Assembly (NCBI RefSeq): GCF_021655095.1
Contig: NZ_PPXW01000001.1
Span: forward strand, 453,372-517,371
From: Clostridium sp. Cult1
GTDB lineage: Bacteria; Bacillota; Clostridia; Tissierellales; Tepidimicrobiaceae
Length of the DNA: 64,000 nucleotides
Reading direction: 5' to 3'
Part shown: piece by piece, positions 19,296 to 28,618 of the stretch
Position numbering within the stretch: position 1 is the first letter of the stretch
How the letters are laid out: every line of letters begins with the position of its first letter
Translations under genes and position numbers: made by a program
Notes under the pieces: model-generated
What the model was told of the DNA's origin: nothing
Database searches by the model: none
Seen by the model: the letters and a program-made list of their open reading frames with translations, nothing else

Positions 19296-21245
19296 CTAAC
19301 TCATGTTTAACATAAGTTCATAAAAATCCTTAGATTGAGATATATTTCCAACAATAGTTTTGGATTCTACTATTTCTTGAAGCAACTTATATAATAGCTT
19401 TAACCTTTCATTTTCTTTTACATTAAAAGCAAATAGTAGAATTATTTTTACTTTTTTCCCATCATGTACTATAGGATTTTTAAATACTCCAACTGCTACT
19501 ACTGTCCTTTTAGACATAGATTTCATGGGATGAGGTATTGCTACCATACTTTCCAAAACAGTTGAAAATAGGTTTTCCCTTTCGATAACCGAAGAATAAA
19601 AGGATTCAATATCCTCTATATATCCTTGAATTTTTAGCATTTCAGTAAGTTTCAATATAGCCTTAAAAAAGTCAATTTCCTCATCAAAATATTTAAATAA
19701 CTCTTTTTTAAAAAACTCTTCTTTTATCCCATTTTCGCTTGTTTTTTCAGTTATCATCAGAGGATTACCTACATAGTGTTTTATCCTATTCAAATCTTCT
19801 CCAGTAATCAACGGTTTTACTTGAACTATTGGTATATTGCTTTTTGTTGTTAATGGAATAGTTGAGATTATTAAATCTACTTTTCCATACTCCCCTTCTA
19901 AAATATTGTTCAATTTATATACCGGAAAATATCCTAATATATTAACCCGTTCACCATAGTAAGATGCTATTTTACTATTTACAAATTGAGCAGTCCCTAA
20001 ACCTGATCCACAGATAATAGCAATATTTGTTTTATTATGGATTTTATCTAAAGCTACGGCGACATGCAAAGCTATATAAGAAACTTCCGATTCGCTAATT
20101 ATTACATTTAACTTTTCATTGATTATTGGAACTATAGTCATAGCAATTTCAAAGGCAAAGGGATAATTTGTCTTTATTTGATTTTTAAAGGGATTGTCCT
20201 CAAAATAGTCCGATTTTATTCTTTCAATCATAGGATTCAAATGAAGTATGAGATTTCTTTTAAAATTAACATTTCCAGTAAAATCAATATTAAATTTATT
20301 TTTAATCTCCTTTAAAAATTCATCTAGTATATCTTCTCCCCCTTCTTTCAAAACACAATCTTTTTTAGTGATATTTAGCAGCCTTTTGGTATTAAAACTT
20401 TGTTGAAAATATTCAAGTTCTTTGATATTCAAAGAGATATTAAAATAACCTTCAATTTCTCCCTTTATAGCTTTTGCTATAGTTAAATCTAAATCTTTCC
20501 CTATTTCATCTTCTATGGTAAAACCTATTTTAATCCTTTTTATACTAATCAAAATATCTTTTACAAACAGACTTAAATCCTCATCTGTTAAAATATATCC
20601 ATACTTATTTAATATATTTATTATAGTTTCATATAAAAATAATATATCCTTATTCAAATTTACATTATCATCAGCAAAAACATAATAGAGGCTTCTGCTT
20701 AGCATTAATTTTTCATTTTCCTTATCTCTTTTAAGTACATTTGAAATTAAAAACCTTTTTAATCTTTCATCTCCTTTCAATTTTAGCCCCTTTATTGGAG
20801 AAATTTCCAGCTTCAAGTTTGAAAATTCTTCTAAAAATTTGATTATATTTTTTACATCTAAATAAATAGTTGTCTTTGAAACGAATAGCATATCTGCAAA
20901 ATCTTCCATGGAAATAAAATCCTTTGTAAAGGTTAACTTGAGCAATATAAAAGCAAATCTTTCTGATGGAGTGTTAGGAAATTTAGATAAAGTTGCTTCT
21001 TCTCTATAAATTTCTTTTGCCACCGACAATCCTGTATTTTTTTGTTCCTCTGGTATAAAATATCCTTCTTGTTTTGAAGAACATATCTTAATACCATAAC
21101 CTTTAATTAATTCATTTAGGGATTTAATATCTGACCTAATAGTTCTAGAACTCACATCAAACATTTTAGCTAACTCATTTCCCGATAATCCTACTAAAGA
21201 ATTTAATAAACATATGAATATTTTTTTTTGCCTTCTATATGCCAT
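19296..21245 (-). CDS. LicR/MtlR-like PTS-controlled transcriptional activator (BglG family)
   Basis: The ATG at 21245 is preferred because GGTGAT precedes it; a GTG nine bases upstream is the alternative. The 649-residue protein shows, in order: an N-terminal HTH (LSGNELAKMFDVSSRTIRSDI), a second HTH (FADMLFVSKTTIYLDVKNI), two PRD domains with conserved His residues (about 180-390; HLNPMIERI and ALHVAVALDK), a GatB-like EIIB domain (CGSGLGTAQFV, about 405) and a C-terminal EIIA domain (AIPHPMKSMSKR, about 570). Such proteins activate PTS operons and are controlled by phosphorylation from HPr and the cognate EIIB. The gene is upstream of, and in the same direction as, the EIIC gene, from which the IS now separates it. 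Confidence 0.92.
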   Translation of the reverse strand: MAYRRQKKIFICLLNSLVGLSGNELAKMFDVSSRTIRSDIKSLNELIKGYGIKICSSKQEGYFIPEEQKNTGLSVAKEIYREEATLSKFPNTPSERFAFILLKLTFTKDFISMEDFADMLFVSKTTIYLDVKNIIKFLEEFSNLKLEISPIKGLKLKGDERLKRFLISNVLKRDKENEKLMLSRSLYYVFADDNVNLNKDILFLYETIINILNKYGYILTDEDLSLFVKDILISIKRIKIGFTIEDEIGKDLDLTIAKAIKGEIEGYFNISLNIKELEYFQQSFNTKRLLNITKKDCVLKEGGEDILDEFLKEIKNKFNIDFTGNVNFKRNLILHLNPMIERIKSDYFEDNPFKNQIKTNYPFAFEIAMTIVPIINEKLNVIISESEVSYIALHVAVALDKIHNKTNIAIICGSGLGTAQFVNSKIASYYGERVNILGYFPVYKLNNILEGEYGKVDLIISTIPLTTKSNIPIVQVKPLITGEDLNRIKHYVGNPLMITEKTSENGIKEEFFKKELFKYFDEEIDFFKAILKLTEMLKIQGYIEDIESFYSSVIERENLFSTVLESMVAIPHPMKSMSKRTVVAVGVFKNPIVHDGKKVKIILLFAFNVKENERLKLLYKLLQEIVESKTIVGNISQSKDFYELMLNMS

Positions 21246-21418
21246 TTTTATCACCGGATCCTTAATTTATATTTTATATCTATTATTCAAATTATGCAAT
21301 CAAATCAATTTCCTCCTTGTAGAGGAAACCTATATATTTACAATATCGTAAAATATTCTTAAATTTTTTGTTCCCTATACTTTTCTCGTGTATATTCTAA
21401 TAGTTTCCAATTGAAGCT

Positions 21419-21460
21419 AAAAAAGAAACTAGAAAAATAATGATTTCTAGTTTCTTTTTT
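21419..21460. terminator. Intrinsic terminator upstream of the PTS regulator
   Basis: AAAAAAGAAACTAGAAA pairs perfectly with TTTCTAGTTTCTTTTTT around an 8-base loop. It isolates the regulator gene from transcripts coming from the right. Confidence 0.9.
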
Positions 21461-21692
21461 ACATTAAATTCCTCGCTACCTCTGTCCTGCTTTGCTCCTA
21501 ATTCTATGCCTGTCTGTTTATCTTCTAGGTTTATAGGATATTCTGCCGTTCTCAAAATAAAATCCATCATTCCATGAATATCTTTTGTCTGTATATCTCT
21601 AAATGTAGTCATTACTATTCTATTTTAGATAGATACACCTATCTCTTTTAAATTTATAGGCAATGGATAATATTCTCTATGATCTGAAGATT

Positions 21693-21727
21693 AACAATAG
21701 CCAGCCGTAATAGATTGGCTAGTTTTA
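21693..21727 (-). terminator. Hairpin behind the MBL pseudogene
   Basis: A short TAGCCA / TGGCTA stem followed by GTTTTAT. It corresponds in position and core sequence to the terminator behind the intact MBL gene, so it was probably duplicated with it. Confidence 0.6.
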
Positions 21728-21733
21728 TATCTT

Positions 21734-22317
21734 TTAATTATCCACAAATCGTCCCTGTTCTGGTTTGCTAATTTCATTAAAATCTTCTACTAACATATTC
21801 AAATGCTCCATTATTTCCTCTCCCTTCATGGGTTTACCATGACTTGGTAATACTAGGTTTAGTCCCAAATTTTTAAGACAATCAATTGAATCTTTAGATA
21901 CTTTCCAATCCACAGTCAAATATGTCGGAAGACCGCTTATCTGTTCCTTCTAGGTCAATACGGATCACAAGGATTCCTGTTTTGTTGTAGTAAAAGCATC
22001 CCCTGCTATTAAAATCCTATCTGATTCACGGAATAAAGAAATATGTCCCTCCGTATGTCCTGGAGTATGAATCCATCTCCACCCGTCCATACCTGGTATA
22101 CTGCCATCACTAGTGAGGGCTACAGCTCTAAAACCTATATCGATACTTGTATGGTGAGGAAATGTAGAAGACATTTTTGCCACCATTCCCTCATCTACAG
22201 TAGGATCTCCCACTAAAAATGCATTTACAATGGTAAATTGTAAAATCAATATATCTGAAGCTATCTCCTGGGAAGAAGTGGTTGTTTAGACATTCCTTCT
22301 ACTAATTTATTTCCCAT
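21734..22317 (-). pseudogene. Degenerate duplicate of the MBL-fold hydrolase
   Basis: Two open stretches (22249-21965 and 21919-21734) align with the intact MBL protein at 11538-12368, including [20 protein letters not shown] and LVLPSHGKPM. Three lesions are visible. A frame break lies near 22285 in the N-terminal region. About 80 codons are deleted, so NAFLVG joins directly to DPTVDEG, which removes the THGHFDH metal site. A stop and frame change lie near 21920-21965. The duplicate keeps the upstream inverted repeat and the downstream hairpin. It cannot encode an active hydrolase. Confidence 0.92.
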
Positions 22318-22321
22318 AACA

Positions 22322-22375
22322 AAACCTCCATTATGCAAATATTTTTCAAAATTAGTATTTGTATAATGGAGGCTT
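22322..22375 (-). promoter_or_regulatory. Inverted repeat upstream of the MBL pseudogene
   Basis: AAACCTCCATTATGCAAATA faces TATTTGTATAATGGAGGCTT: 20-base arms with two or three mismatches and a loop of about 14 bases. It covers the GGAGG ribosome binding site, as in the intact copy at 12373-12426. Confidence 0.6.
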
Positions 22376-22415
22376 ATATACTTAGGTTTTAATGAGGCTT
22401 TCTAATGTTTTACCT

Positions 22416-22607
22416 TTAGCCTCCGCCAATGAAACTATATATTTCTACATTGCTATCTTCGTCAAGTTCCATTTCATAATCTTCTTCAGAAATTTTTTTC
22501 CCGTTTACTTTTACTCTTACAATGTTTTTTGGTAGTCTTATAGCTTCAATTAATTCTGCTACAGTAGTTCCAGGTTCTATATCCTTATGCTTACCATTTA
22601 TTAGCAC
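22416..22607 (-). CDS. ThiS/MoaD-like sulfur carrier protein
   Basis: A 63-residue beta-grasp protein that ends in the diglycine-type tail FIGGG needed for C-terminal thiocarboxylate formation. The MLINGKHKDIEPGTTVAELI opening is typical of the family. It is the last gene of the operon, 25 bases after the aldehyde ferredoxin oxidoreductase gene. Small MoaD-like proteins are often found beside AOR genes, and a role in making the dithiolene sulfur of the tungsten pterin cofactor is likely. A thiamine role (ThiS) is possible, but no thi gene is near. Confidence 0.88.
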   Translation of the reverse strand: MLINGKHKDIEPGTTVAELIEAIRLPKNIVRVKVNGKKISEEDYEMELDEDSNVEIYSFIGGG

Positions 22608-22632
22608 TATATCACCTCATGGTTAACTATCT

Positions 22633-24519
22633 TTAAAGTAACCAACCTAATGAAAGTTTTTTTAAAGTTCCTGTCGTAGGATTTCCTGTTTCTTGATCCC
22701 AACCAGCTATTTCATAATAGGTCTCTAATGATTTTTCAAACTTCTCTCTGTCCAAAGCTATTCCCTTAGATGGCCCTTCCTGAAATGGTTCAAATAACCT
22801 GTCTGGTAGGTAATCGTCTTTTTTATCAAACCCTGCTTGAGCATTGAAATATCTCATCATATTTATTCTTCTTTCTCCAATTAACATTAATTCGTGAATT
22901 GAAGTATCCCATCCTATAGCTACTTTTGCTAATTCTACCACATCTTTTGGTCCAAATAATTGCCAAGAAGGTCCCCATACAAATTGGCATAGACAAAGTA
23001 TATCCATTAATGAAAAGAAGCATTGAGTATTAAATGCAAATCTTACTTTTTCATCGTCTAACTCCATGATATCATCATAGCCTTTCCATACTCCTAGATT
23101 ATTTAAGTTTCTTCTTTCCCAACTATCATTATCCATAGCTAGTACAGGATCGTGTTCTGCTGATTGATGGTCTGCACCAAAGGGATTTACTGCATATATA
23201 ACTCCGACAGTAGGCTTCATCTCTGGCATATGTGCTGGAAGTTCTTGCCCTTTCACCGATATACTGTATTTATATGATTCTTCCCCTATCATTTCAGCTG
23301 CTCTATAACTTCCTTCTGCTAATATATTTCCTATTCCTTCTCTTTTTGCTATCTTTTCAATTATTATAGGCATTATTTTATCGTTTCCAAAACTCAATTC
23401 TAATCCATCAGTTTGGCTTTTATCTAATATACCTTGCTCAAAACATTCCATTGCAAATGCAATTGTAGCACCGGTAGATATAGTGTCTAAACCATACATA
23501 TTACATAATTGATTACCAAGAGCTACTGTTTCAAGATTTGTTATCCCACAGTAGGAACCTAAAGCAGCACAGGTTTCATATTCTGGTCCTCCATATAGTG
23601 GTTCCACTTTTCCAGGTACTTCTACCACTCTTTTGCATCTTACAGCACAAGCATAACAGGTATCTCTTTTCGTTAAAATTGTTTCACTCATTGTTGTTCC
23701 TGTTATATTCTTAGCTCCTTCTGGAAACCATCCTGTTGTCCAGTTTTTAGTTGGTAAAAATCCTTCTTCACTAAATCCTTCAAGATCTATATCTGTTCCG
23801 TGTTCTCCCATTCCTTGTACGCTTATATTGTTTTCAAGTCTTTCCTTAACACTTTCTGCTAAAGCTTTAAATCCTTCTTTATCCACTGGTTGTCTTCTTG
23901 TTGTTTTTTTAACCGCTATTGCTTTTAAGTTCTTCGATCCCATTACTGCTCCTGTTCCATTTCTACCATTAGCTCTATTACACATATTAATTATACAAGC
24001 ATATTTAACCAGATTTTCTCCAGCTGGCCCTATTTGAGCTATATCGATTCTTTCCTCTCCTAATTCTTGTCTTATTATCTCCTCTGCTTCTCCAGTTACC
24101 TTGCCCCATGCATTAGCTCCATCTTTTAATTCCACTTTTTCGCCATCTATATATAAATATACTGGTTTTTCTGCTTTACCTCTAATTACTATTCCATCCC
24201 ATCCATTCCCTTTTAAATATGCTGGAAAAAAACCTCCTGCCTGACTATCTCCTACAGTATTAGTTAAAGGACTTTTGGTAGTGCTAGTCATTCTATTAGC
24301 ACCACTAATTGGGAATCCTACCAATGGGGATACAGAAAGAACTAACATATTTTCAGGAGATAAAGGATCTACTTTTGGATCCATTTCATTTAGTAAAATA
24401 TACAGCCCTAAAGAAGAACCTCCAGGATACAATCTGTATACTTCTCCCGGTATAACCTTCTTCTTTATTTCTCCACTAGTTAAATCTATGTCAATTAGTT
24501 TTGCATCTGGAAATACCAT
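22633..24519 (-). CDS. Aldehyde ferredoxin oxidoreductase family protein (tungsten pterin enzyme)
   Basis: A 628-residue protein of typical AOR length. The ribosome binding site AGGAGGTGATAAA precedes the ATG. The N-terminal pterin-binding domain is recognisable (GGSSLGLYILL, GANRMTSTTKSPLT, NRANGRNGTGAVMGSKNLKA). A CxxCxxxC cluster in DTCYACAVRCKRV (about 285-295) and a distal Cys in DILCLCQF (about 505) would ligate the 4Fe-4S cluster. The family oxidises aldehydes to carboxylic acids and reduces ferredoxin. It stands directly downstream of an aldolase and a dehydrogenase gene in a PTS operon, so an aldehyde released by the aldolase is the natural candidate substrate. Metal identity (tungsten) is inferred from the family. 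Confidence 0.93.
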   Translation of the reverse strand: MVFPDAKLIDIDLTSGEIKKKVIPGEVYRLYPGGSSLGLYILLNEMDPKVDPLSPENMLVLSVSPLVGFPISGANRMTSTTKSPLTNTVGDSQAGGFFPAYLKGNGWDGIVIRGKAEKPVYLYIDGEKVELKDGANAWGKVTGEAEEIIRQELGEERIDIAQIGPAGENLVKYACIINMCNRANGRNGTGAVMGSKNLKAIAVKKTTRRQPVDKEGFKALAESVKERLENNISVQGMGEHGTDIDLEGFSEEGFLPTKNWTTGWFPEGAKNITGTTMSETILTKRDTCYACAVRCKRVVEVPGKVEPLYGGPEYETCAALGSYCGITNLETVALGNQLCNMYGLDTISTGATIAFAMECFEQGILDKSQTDGLELSFGNDKIMPIIIEKIAKREGIGNILAEGSYRAAEMIGEESYKYSISVKGQELPAHMPEMKPTVGVIYAVNPFGADHQSAEHDPVLAMDNDSWERRNLNNLGVWKGYDDIMELDDEKVRFAFNTQCFFSLMDILCLCQFVWGPSWQLFGPKDVVELAKVAIGWDTSIHELMLIGERRINMMRYFNAQAGFDKKDDYLPDRLFEPFQEGPSKGIALDREKFEKSLETYYEIAGWDQETGNPTTGTLKKLSLGWLL

Positions 24520-24598
24520 TTTATCACCTCCTGAATTTCTTTTTCTTATACATCCTTAAACTGCATATAATATCAGAATTTAATAGAATTATTTGAAA

Positions 24599-25249
24599 CT
24601 ATATAGTATATTTATAACCTTCCAAGAATCCTTCATGCAATTTGTTAGCTTCCTCATCAGATATAGTAGTATATTGACCCATACATTTTGCAATGAAATA
24701 TACTTTTGCAGCATTTTCTACTACCATTGCATTGAAAAATGCGTCTTGCAATGACCTACCTATTGTCACAACACCATGATTTTTCATTAATGCACCCGCT
24801 CTACCTTCCATAGCTTTTACAACTTCCTCACCAAGTTCAGTACTTCCTTCAGCTGCATATTTTGTATTTCTAACATTACCACCTAAAGCATTAGCTAATT
24901 CTCCTATTACTAAAGGTATCTCTCCATCTGCTACACCTATAGCTGTAGCATATGTTGAATGAGTGTGTATAATGCTCAATGCATCTTCTCTGTTTTTGTA
25001 AATATATAAATGCATGGGGGTTTCACTAGATGGACTTAATTTCCCGTCAACAACATTTCCTTCCATATCTATAATAACAACATCTTCTTTCTTTAGTGTT
25101 GTATAGTCTACTCCACTTGGAGAAACTGCAACTAAATTAGATTCTTTATCTCTTATACTCAAGTTTCCCCATGATAATGTAACTAGCCCCGTTTCCACTA
25201 ATTTATTACCAATTTCTACTATCTGTTCACGTTCCTTTTCTAAAATCAT
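24599..25249 (-). CDS. Class II aldolase/adducin family protein, FucA-like
   Basis: A 216-residue protein with the motifs of L-fuculose/L-rhamnulose-phosphate aldolases: SSETPMHLYIY (catalytic Glu at about 73), HTHSTYATA (two zinc-binding His near 93-95), and KNHGVVTIG with the third His at about 155. Zinc-dependent members split a ketose-1-phosphate to dihydroxyacetone phosphate and an aldehyde. In this operon the dehydrogenase upstream would supply the ketose-phosphate and the AOR downstream could remove the aldehyde. The family also includes epimerases (AraD-type), so the aldolase reaction is likely but not certain. Confidence 0.88.
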   Translation of the reverse strand: MILEKEREQIVEIGNKLVETGLVTLSWGNLSIRDKESNLVAVSPSGVDYTTLKKEDVVIIDMEGNVVDGKLSPSSETPMHLYIYKNREDALSIIHTHSTYATAIGVADGEIPLVIGELANALGGNVRNTKYAAEGSTELGEEVVKAMEGRAGALMKNHGVVTIGRSLQDAFFNAMVVENAAKVYFIAKCMGQYTTISDEEANKLHEGFLEGYKYTI

Positions 25250-25313
25250 TATGAATTCCTCCTTATAAGATCTGTTTATACTTCTATATATTGATCCAAA
25301 TAATTAAACCATT

Positions 25314-26348
25314 CTAGCCCAATCTGATCTGAATCTTCATTACTTCTGCTTTAGTAGCTAAAACCATAGCCTCTCCTATATCCTCTAAAGGAAATTTCCT
25401 TGAAATATAATTGTCAACACTAATTGCCCCTTCTCTTATTAAATTCATTGCTTCATCACATTCTTTTCTACTATAGGCATAAGAACCAATTACAACTATT
25501 TCATCATAGTGGATTCTGTTCCCATCCAATTCAACCATGTAATTTGTTTTAGGGAAACCTCCAAAAGCTACTACTACTCCTTTTTTTCTGACTATTTCAA
25601 CAGCTTGTCTTACAGCATCTACAGAAGGATTAGCAGAAATAACTCTATCTACTCCAAAAGGAAACATTTCCTTTATCACTTGGACTAAATCTTCTTTACT
25701 TGAATCAACATACTTATCAAAGTTAAATTTCTCTGCAATCTTCAATCTATCCCTTGAAAAATCTGCAATTATTACTTTTTCTGCCCCTGCATGTTTAGCT
25801 AATTCGCCATGTATACAACCAATAGGTCCTGCACCAATTACTACAACATTTTCACCTTTTTTTGGAGGCAACAACTTTTGCGTATGGAGACAAGATGCAA
25901 CAGGTTCAATTAATGAACCAGCATCAATGGGTATTTGAGAATCTAATTTCCTTACCCATCCCTTTTTTAAAATAATTTCGGGTAATACTATTTTCTCAGC
26001 AAAAGCTCCTTGAAAATCTTTTCCTATTTCTAACTTGTTTTCACAGACATTCTCATAACCACTAGTACAATACCAACATTCTCCACAAGGAATATCTTGA
26101 GAAGCTATTACTAAATCACCTTCAGAAAAACCATCACAATTAGTTGCATCTATAACTCTAGCAACAAATTCATGCCCTAAGACAGTTCCTGTTTTTATGC
26201 TATCAGAACCATATCTATATGTTCTTATGTCTGAACCGCATATATTACAACATATTACTTGTAATAACAGATCACCTTCTTTGTACTTAGGTTCGTCAAC
26301 ATCTTTCACTTCAATTTTATTCGGTCCATTCCATATTGCTGCTTTCAT
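25314..26348 (-). CDS. Zinc-dependent polyol (phosphate) dehydrogenase, MDR superfamily
   Basis: A 344-residue medium-chain dehydrogenase. The catalytic zinc site is seen as CNICGSDIRTY (Cys about 38) and GHEFVARV (His about 63), and the structural zinc site as four Cys in CGECWYCTSGYENVC. The Rossmann motif VIGAGPIG is at about 169-176. The layout matches sorbitol, galactitol-1-phosphate and threonine dehydrogenases. The preceding galactitol-type PTS genes suggest the substrate is an intracellular polyol-phosphate, giving a ketose-phosphate and NADH. The exact sugar is unknown. Confidence 0.9.
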   Translation of the reverse strand: MKAAIWNGPNKIEVKDVDEPKYKEGDLLLQVICCNICGSDIRTYRYGSDSIKTGTVLGHEFVARVIDATNCDGFSEGDLVIASQDIPCGECWYCTSGYENVCENKLEIGKDFQGAFAEKIVLPEIILKKGWVRKLDSQIPIDAGSLIEPVASCLHTQKLLPPKKGENVVVIGAGPIGCIHGELAKHAGAEKVIIADFSRDRLKIAEKFNFDKYVDSSKEDLVQVIKEMFPFGVDRVISANPSVDAVRQAVEIVRKKGVVVAFGGFPKTNYMVELDGNRIHYDEIVVIGSYAYSRKECDEAMNLIREGAISVDNYISRKFPLEDIGEAMVLATKAEVMKIQIRLG

Positions 26349-26377
26349 TTTAATTAATCATCCTTTCAAACAAAATT

Positions 26378-27652
26378 TTAAAAAATACCACCTATAAACA
26401 TTGATACTTTATAAATAACCCATGTTATCCATTGGGATCCAATTGATAAACAGGTTGCCATGCTTGCCCCCTCTGGAAATTGAAAACCAACTTCTCTACC
26501 AAGTTGTGTCATAGCTGGCGCATAATCAGAAGCAATAAGAAGTATTGGTATCATAAATATTGTACCTATAAGCCATCCTCTAAAAATATTTCCTTTCGAC
26601 GGTACAACAGCCCATACAAGAAAGAATACAAGCCCACCTAATTCAGCTAATGGCAAAGTAATATTTCCTGGAAGTATAATAGCCAAAATCAATGTTGTTG
26701 GGATTAATAGTAAAGCAGTTGCAATTATTGAAGGATGTCCAACTACTGCTGCTGCATCAAGACCAATATTTATCTTCCTATCCTTAAATTTCTTCTGCAT
26801 AAATTCTGATGCAGACTCTGAAATTGGTGTTAAACCTTCCATCAATACACCTATCATCTTAGGCAATAAATACATAGCAGCTGCAGTCGAGATAGCAGTA
26901 TTTAAAACAGATGTAGCATCAAGCCTTGCTATAAGCCCTAAAACTAAACCTATTAAAATACCTAATACAACAGGTTCCCCAAGTAAACCAAATTTTTTCT
27001 GAATACTTTCAGGAGACCAATCTATCTTATTTATCCCAGGTATTTTATCAATTAGTTTATTCAATGGTATCCCTATTAAAGCCCAACCAGTTGATTCTAT
27101 ATGAGGAATTGATATTCCAGGTAAATTGAAAAATTCCTCTACATAGGGCTGTGTATAATCTGCTACTTTAAATATAATTCCCATAGCAACACATGCACCT
27201 ATAACTGCTAATACCATATTCCCCGTAAGCATATGAACTACTCCTCCAAGGAATAAAGCTTGCCAATAATTCCAAATATCTACATCTAATGTATCTGTCC
27301 ATTTTAAAACAAGCATAATTATATTGGTAGCAAATACAGCAATTAATATTACTGGCACAATAACCCCACTGCCCCAAGCTATGGAAGCTGCAATAGGCCA
27401 ACCAACATCTATTGCTGTTAGCTTAAAATTATATATGCTAACGATTTCATTTACAGCAGTCATTATGGAACCAGATAGTAGATCTATTACCAAATTAATA
27501 CCGATAAATGCAATTCCTACAATCAAACCACTTTTAAAAGCTCTACTGATCTTTTGTCCAAATACTAAACCTAAGATAGTAATTATGATAGGCATAAAAA
27601 TTGGTGCTCCAGCATCCATTATAAAATTAATAATATTCATGAAAGTTGCCAT
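26378..27652 (-). CDS. PTS galactitol-type EIIC permease
   Basis: A 424-residue protein with about ten membrane helices. The GatC family pattern is visible: MNIINFIMDAGAPIFMPIIITILGL at the start, GMIFKVADYTQPYVEEFFNLPGIS-like loop, and a long loop with PESIQKKFGLLGEPVVLG. It forms the sugar channel and works with the EIIA and EIIB genes of the same operon. The start ATG at 27652 follows AAAGGAGTG. GatC homologues transport galactitol but also other pentitols and hexitols, so the true substrate is open. Confidence 0.92.
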   Translation of the reverse strand: MATFMNIINFIMDAGAPIFMPIIITILGLVFGQKISRAFKSGLIVGIAFIGINLVIDLLSGSIMTAVNEIVSIYNFKLTAIDVGWPIAASIAWGSGVIVPVILIAVFATNIIMLVLKWTDTLDVDIWNYWQALFLGGVVHMLTGNMVLAVIGACVAMGIIFKVADYTQPYVEEFFNLPGISIPHIESTGWALIGIPLNKLIDKIPGINKIDWSPESIQKKFGLLGEPVVLGILIGLVLGLIARLDATSVLNTAISTAAAMYLLPKMIGVLMEGLTPISESASEFMQKKFKDRKINIGLDAAAVVGHPSIIATALLLIPTTLILAIILPGNITLPLAELGGLVFFLVWAVVPSKGNIFRGWLIGTIFMIPILLIASDYAPAMTQLGREVGFQFPEGASMATCLSIGSQWITWVIYKVSMFIGGIF

Positions 27653-27655
27653 ACA

Positions 27656-27949
27656 TTACACTCCTTTATTGGTTTTTTTAAGATAGTCCATTATCTCTGA
27701 CAACACCTTATCCTTTCCAATCTTTGTAATGAAAGGTAATCCGTTTATTATAGGTACACCATAGTCATCCTCAAGCACAGTAGTACTTACTATCAAATCA
27801 ACATCACTTGCCCTTGAGTTAACTTCTAAAGGTGTACACCTATAAGTGGTTATACTTATTCCATTCCTTTTAGCTTCTTCTTGTATTTCTTTTTCCGCTA
27901 TTGCAGAAGTAATGCCTCCTGTTCCACAAACCACTAAAACCTTCATCAT
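27656..27949 (-). CDS. PTS galactitol-type EIIB
   Basis: Start at the ATG at 27949 (MMKVLVVCGTGGITSA), eight bases after GGAGGGAAG; a longer frame to 27973 has no ribosome binding site. Cys in VVCGTGGITS is the phosphorylation site. The 97-residue length and the TVLEDDYGVPIINGLPFIT region fit GatB-type EIIB. It carries phosphate from EIIA to the polyol in EIIC. Confidence 0.93.
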   Translation of the reverse strand: MMKVLVVCGTGGITSAIAEKEIQEEAKRNGISITTYRCTPLEVNSRASDVDLIVSTTVLEDDYGVPIINGLPFITKIGKDKVLSEIMDYLKKTNKGV

Positions 27950-28139
27950 CTTTCTTCCCTCCTTTCCTATCAAGTCTTTTGTAATAAATGTAATACATAT
28001 AAAAGCTATTTTCTTTTTCTAAAAGATATAATATTTAAGGAGACAATCATACCCATTAATAAAGAAAAAGCTTAATGCCTAAACAATCAATTATTAGCTC
28101 AAATATATGGTTTTCATTAAAATATAATAGGCGCAGACA

Positions 28140-28616
28140 TTAATTTGGGCTAAAGGATTGGAATAATTTTCTTAACCTTTCAACAGCCTCTTGTGCCTTA
28201 GAAGCTCTCTTAAGTTCCAACCAACCTTCAATATTATTAAATGAATCAATTAAGGATTGTAGCGTCTTTAATTGTTCATCAGGATTTTTCATAGCTATCA
28301 TAATTACAAAATCAATATCTATCTCCACATTATTGTCGTCCATTCTAAAAAATTTAATTGGTTTATCTAAAACAGTTATACATAGACTCGACTTCCTAAC
28401 ATATTTTGCATCAGCATGAGGAATTGCAAACCCAACTTTCTCCATAGGAAGCCCAGTAGGGAAAACTTTTTCTCGCTCTATAACTTTTGCTGCAAAATCA
28501 TCAGTAACATAATCATGTCTCATCAATAAATTTGCCATATCCTTTAAAAGTTCAAATTTATCATCAATCTCAGGATTTAATAAGATACAATTTTCATCTA
28601 AATATTCTTTCAGCAT
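28140..28616 (-). CDS. PTS fructose/galactitol-type EIIA
   Basis: A 158-residue protein of the EIIA type 2 (fructose/mannitol/GatA) family. The active-site His is in GFAIPHADAKYV (about residue 67) and the family start CILLNPEIDDKFELLKDMA is recognisable. It begins two bases after the stop of the DeoR gene, so the two are translationally coupled. About 190 bases separate it from EIIB, but no terminator lies between them. Confidence 0.92.
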   Translation of the reverse strand: MLKEYLDENCILLNPEIDDKFELLKDMANLLMRHDYVTDDFAAKVIEREKVFPTGLPMEKVGFAIPHADAKYVRKSSLCITVLDKPIKFFRMDDNNVEIDIDFVIMIAMKNPDEQLKTLQSLIDSFNNIEGWLELKRASKAQEAVERLRKLFQSFSPN

Positions 28617-28618
28617 TT

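Larger units (their letters stand above)
21255..21733. other. Intergenic region with terminators and a doubtful short frame
   Basis: About 480 bases upstream of the PTS regulator. It contains two hairpins (21419-21460 and 21693-21727). An open frame of 71 codons on the minus strand, 21397-21612 (MTTFRDIQTKDIHGMMDFIL), runs straight through the first hairpin. No ribosome binding site precedes it and it matches no family I know, so it may be a gene tail or chance. The regulator promoter must lie at 21255-21410 but no clear boxes were found. Confidence 0.45.
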
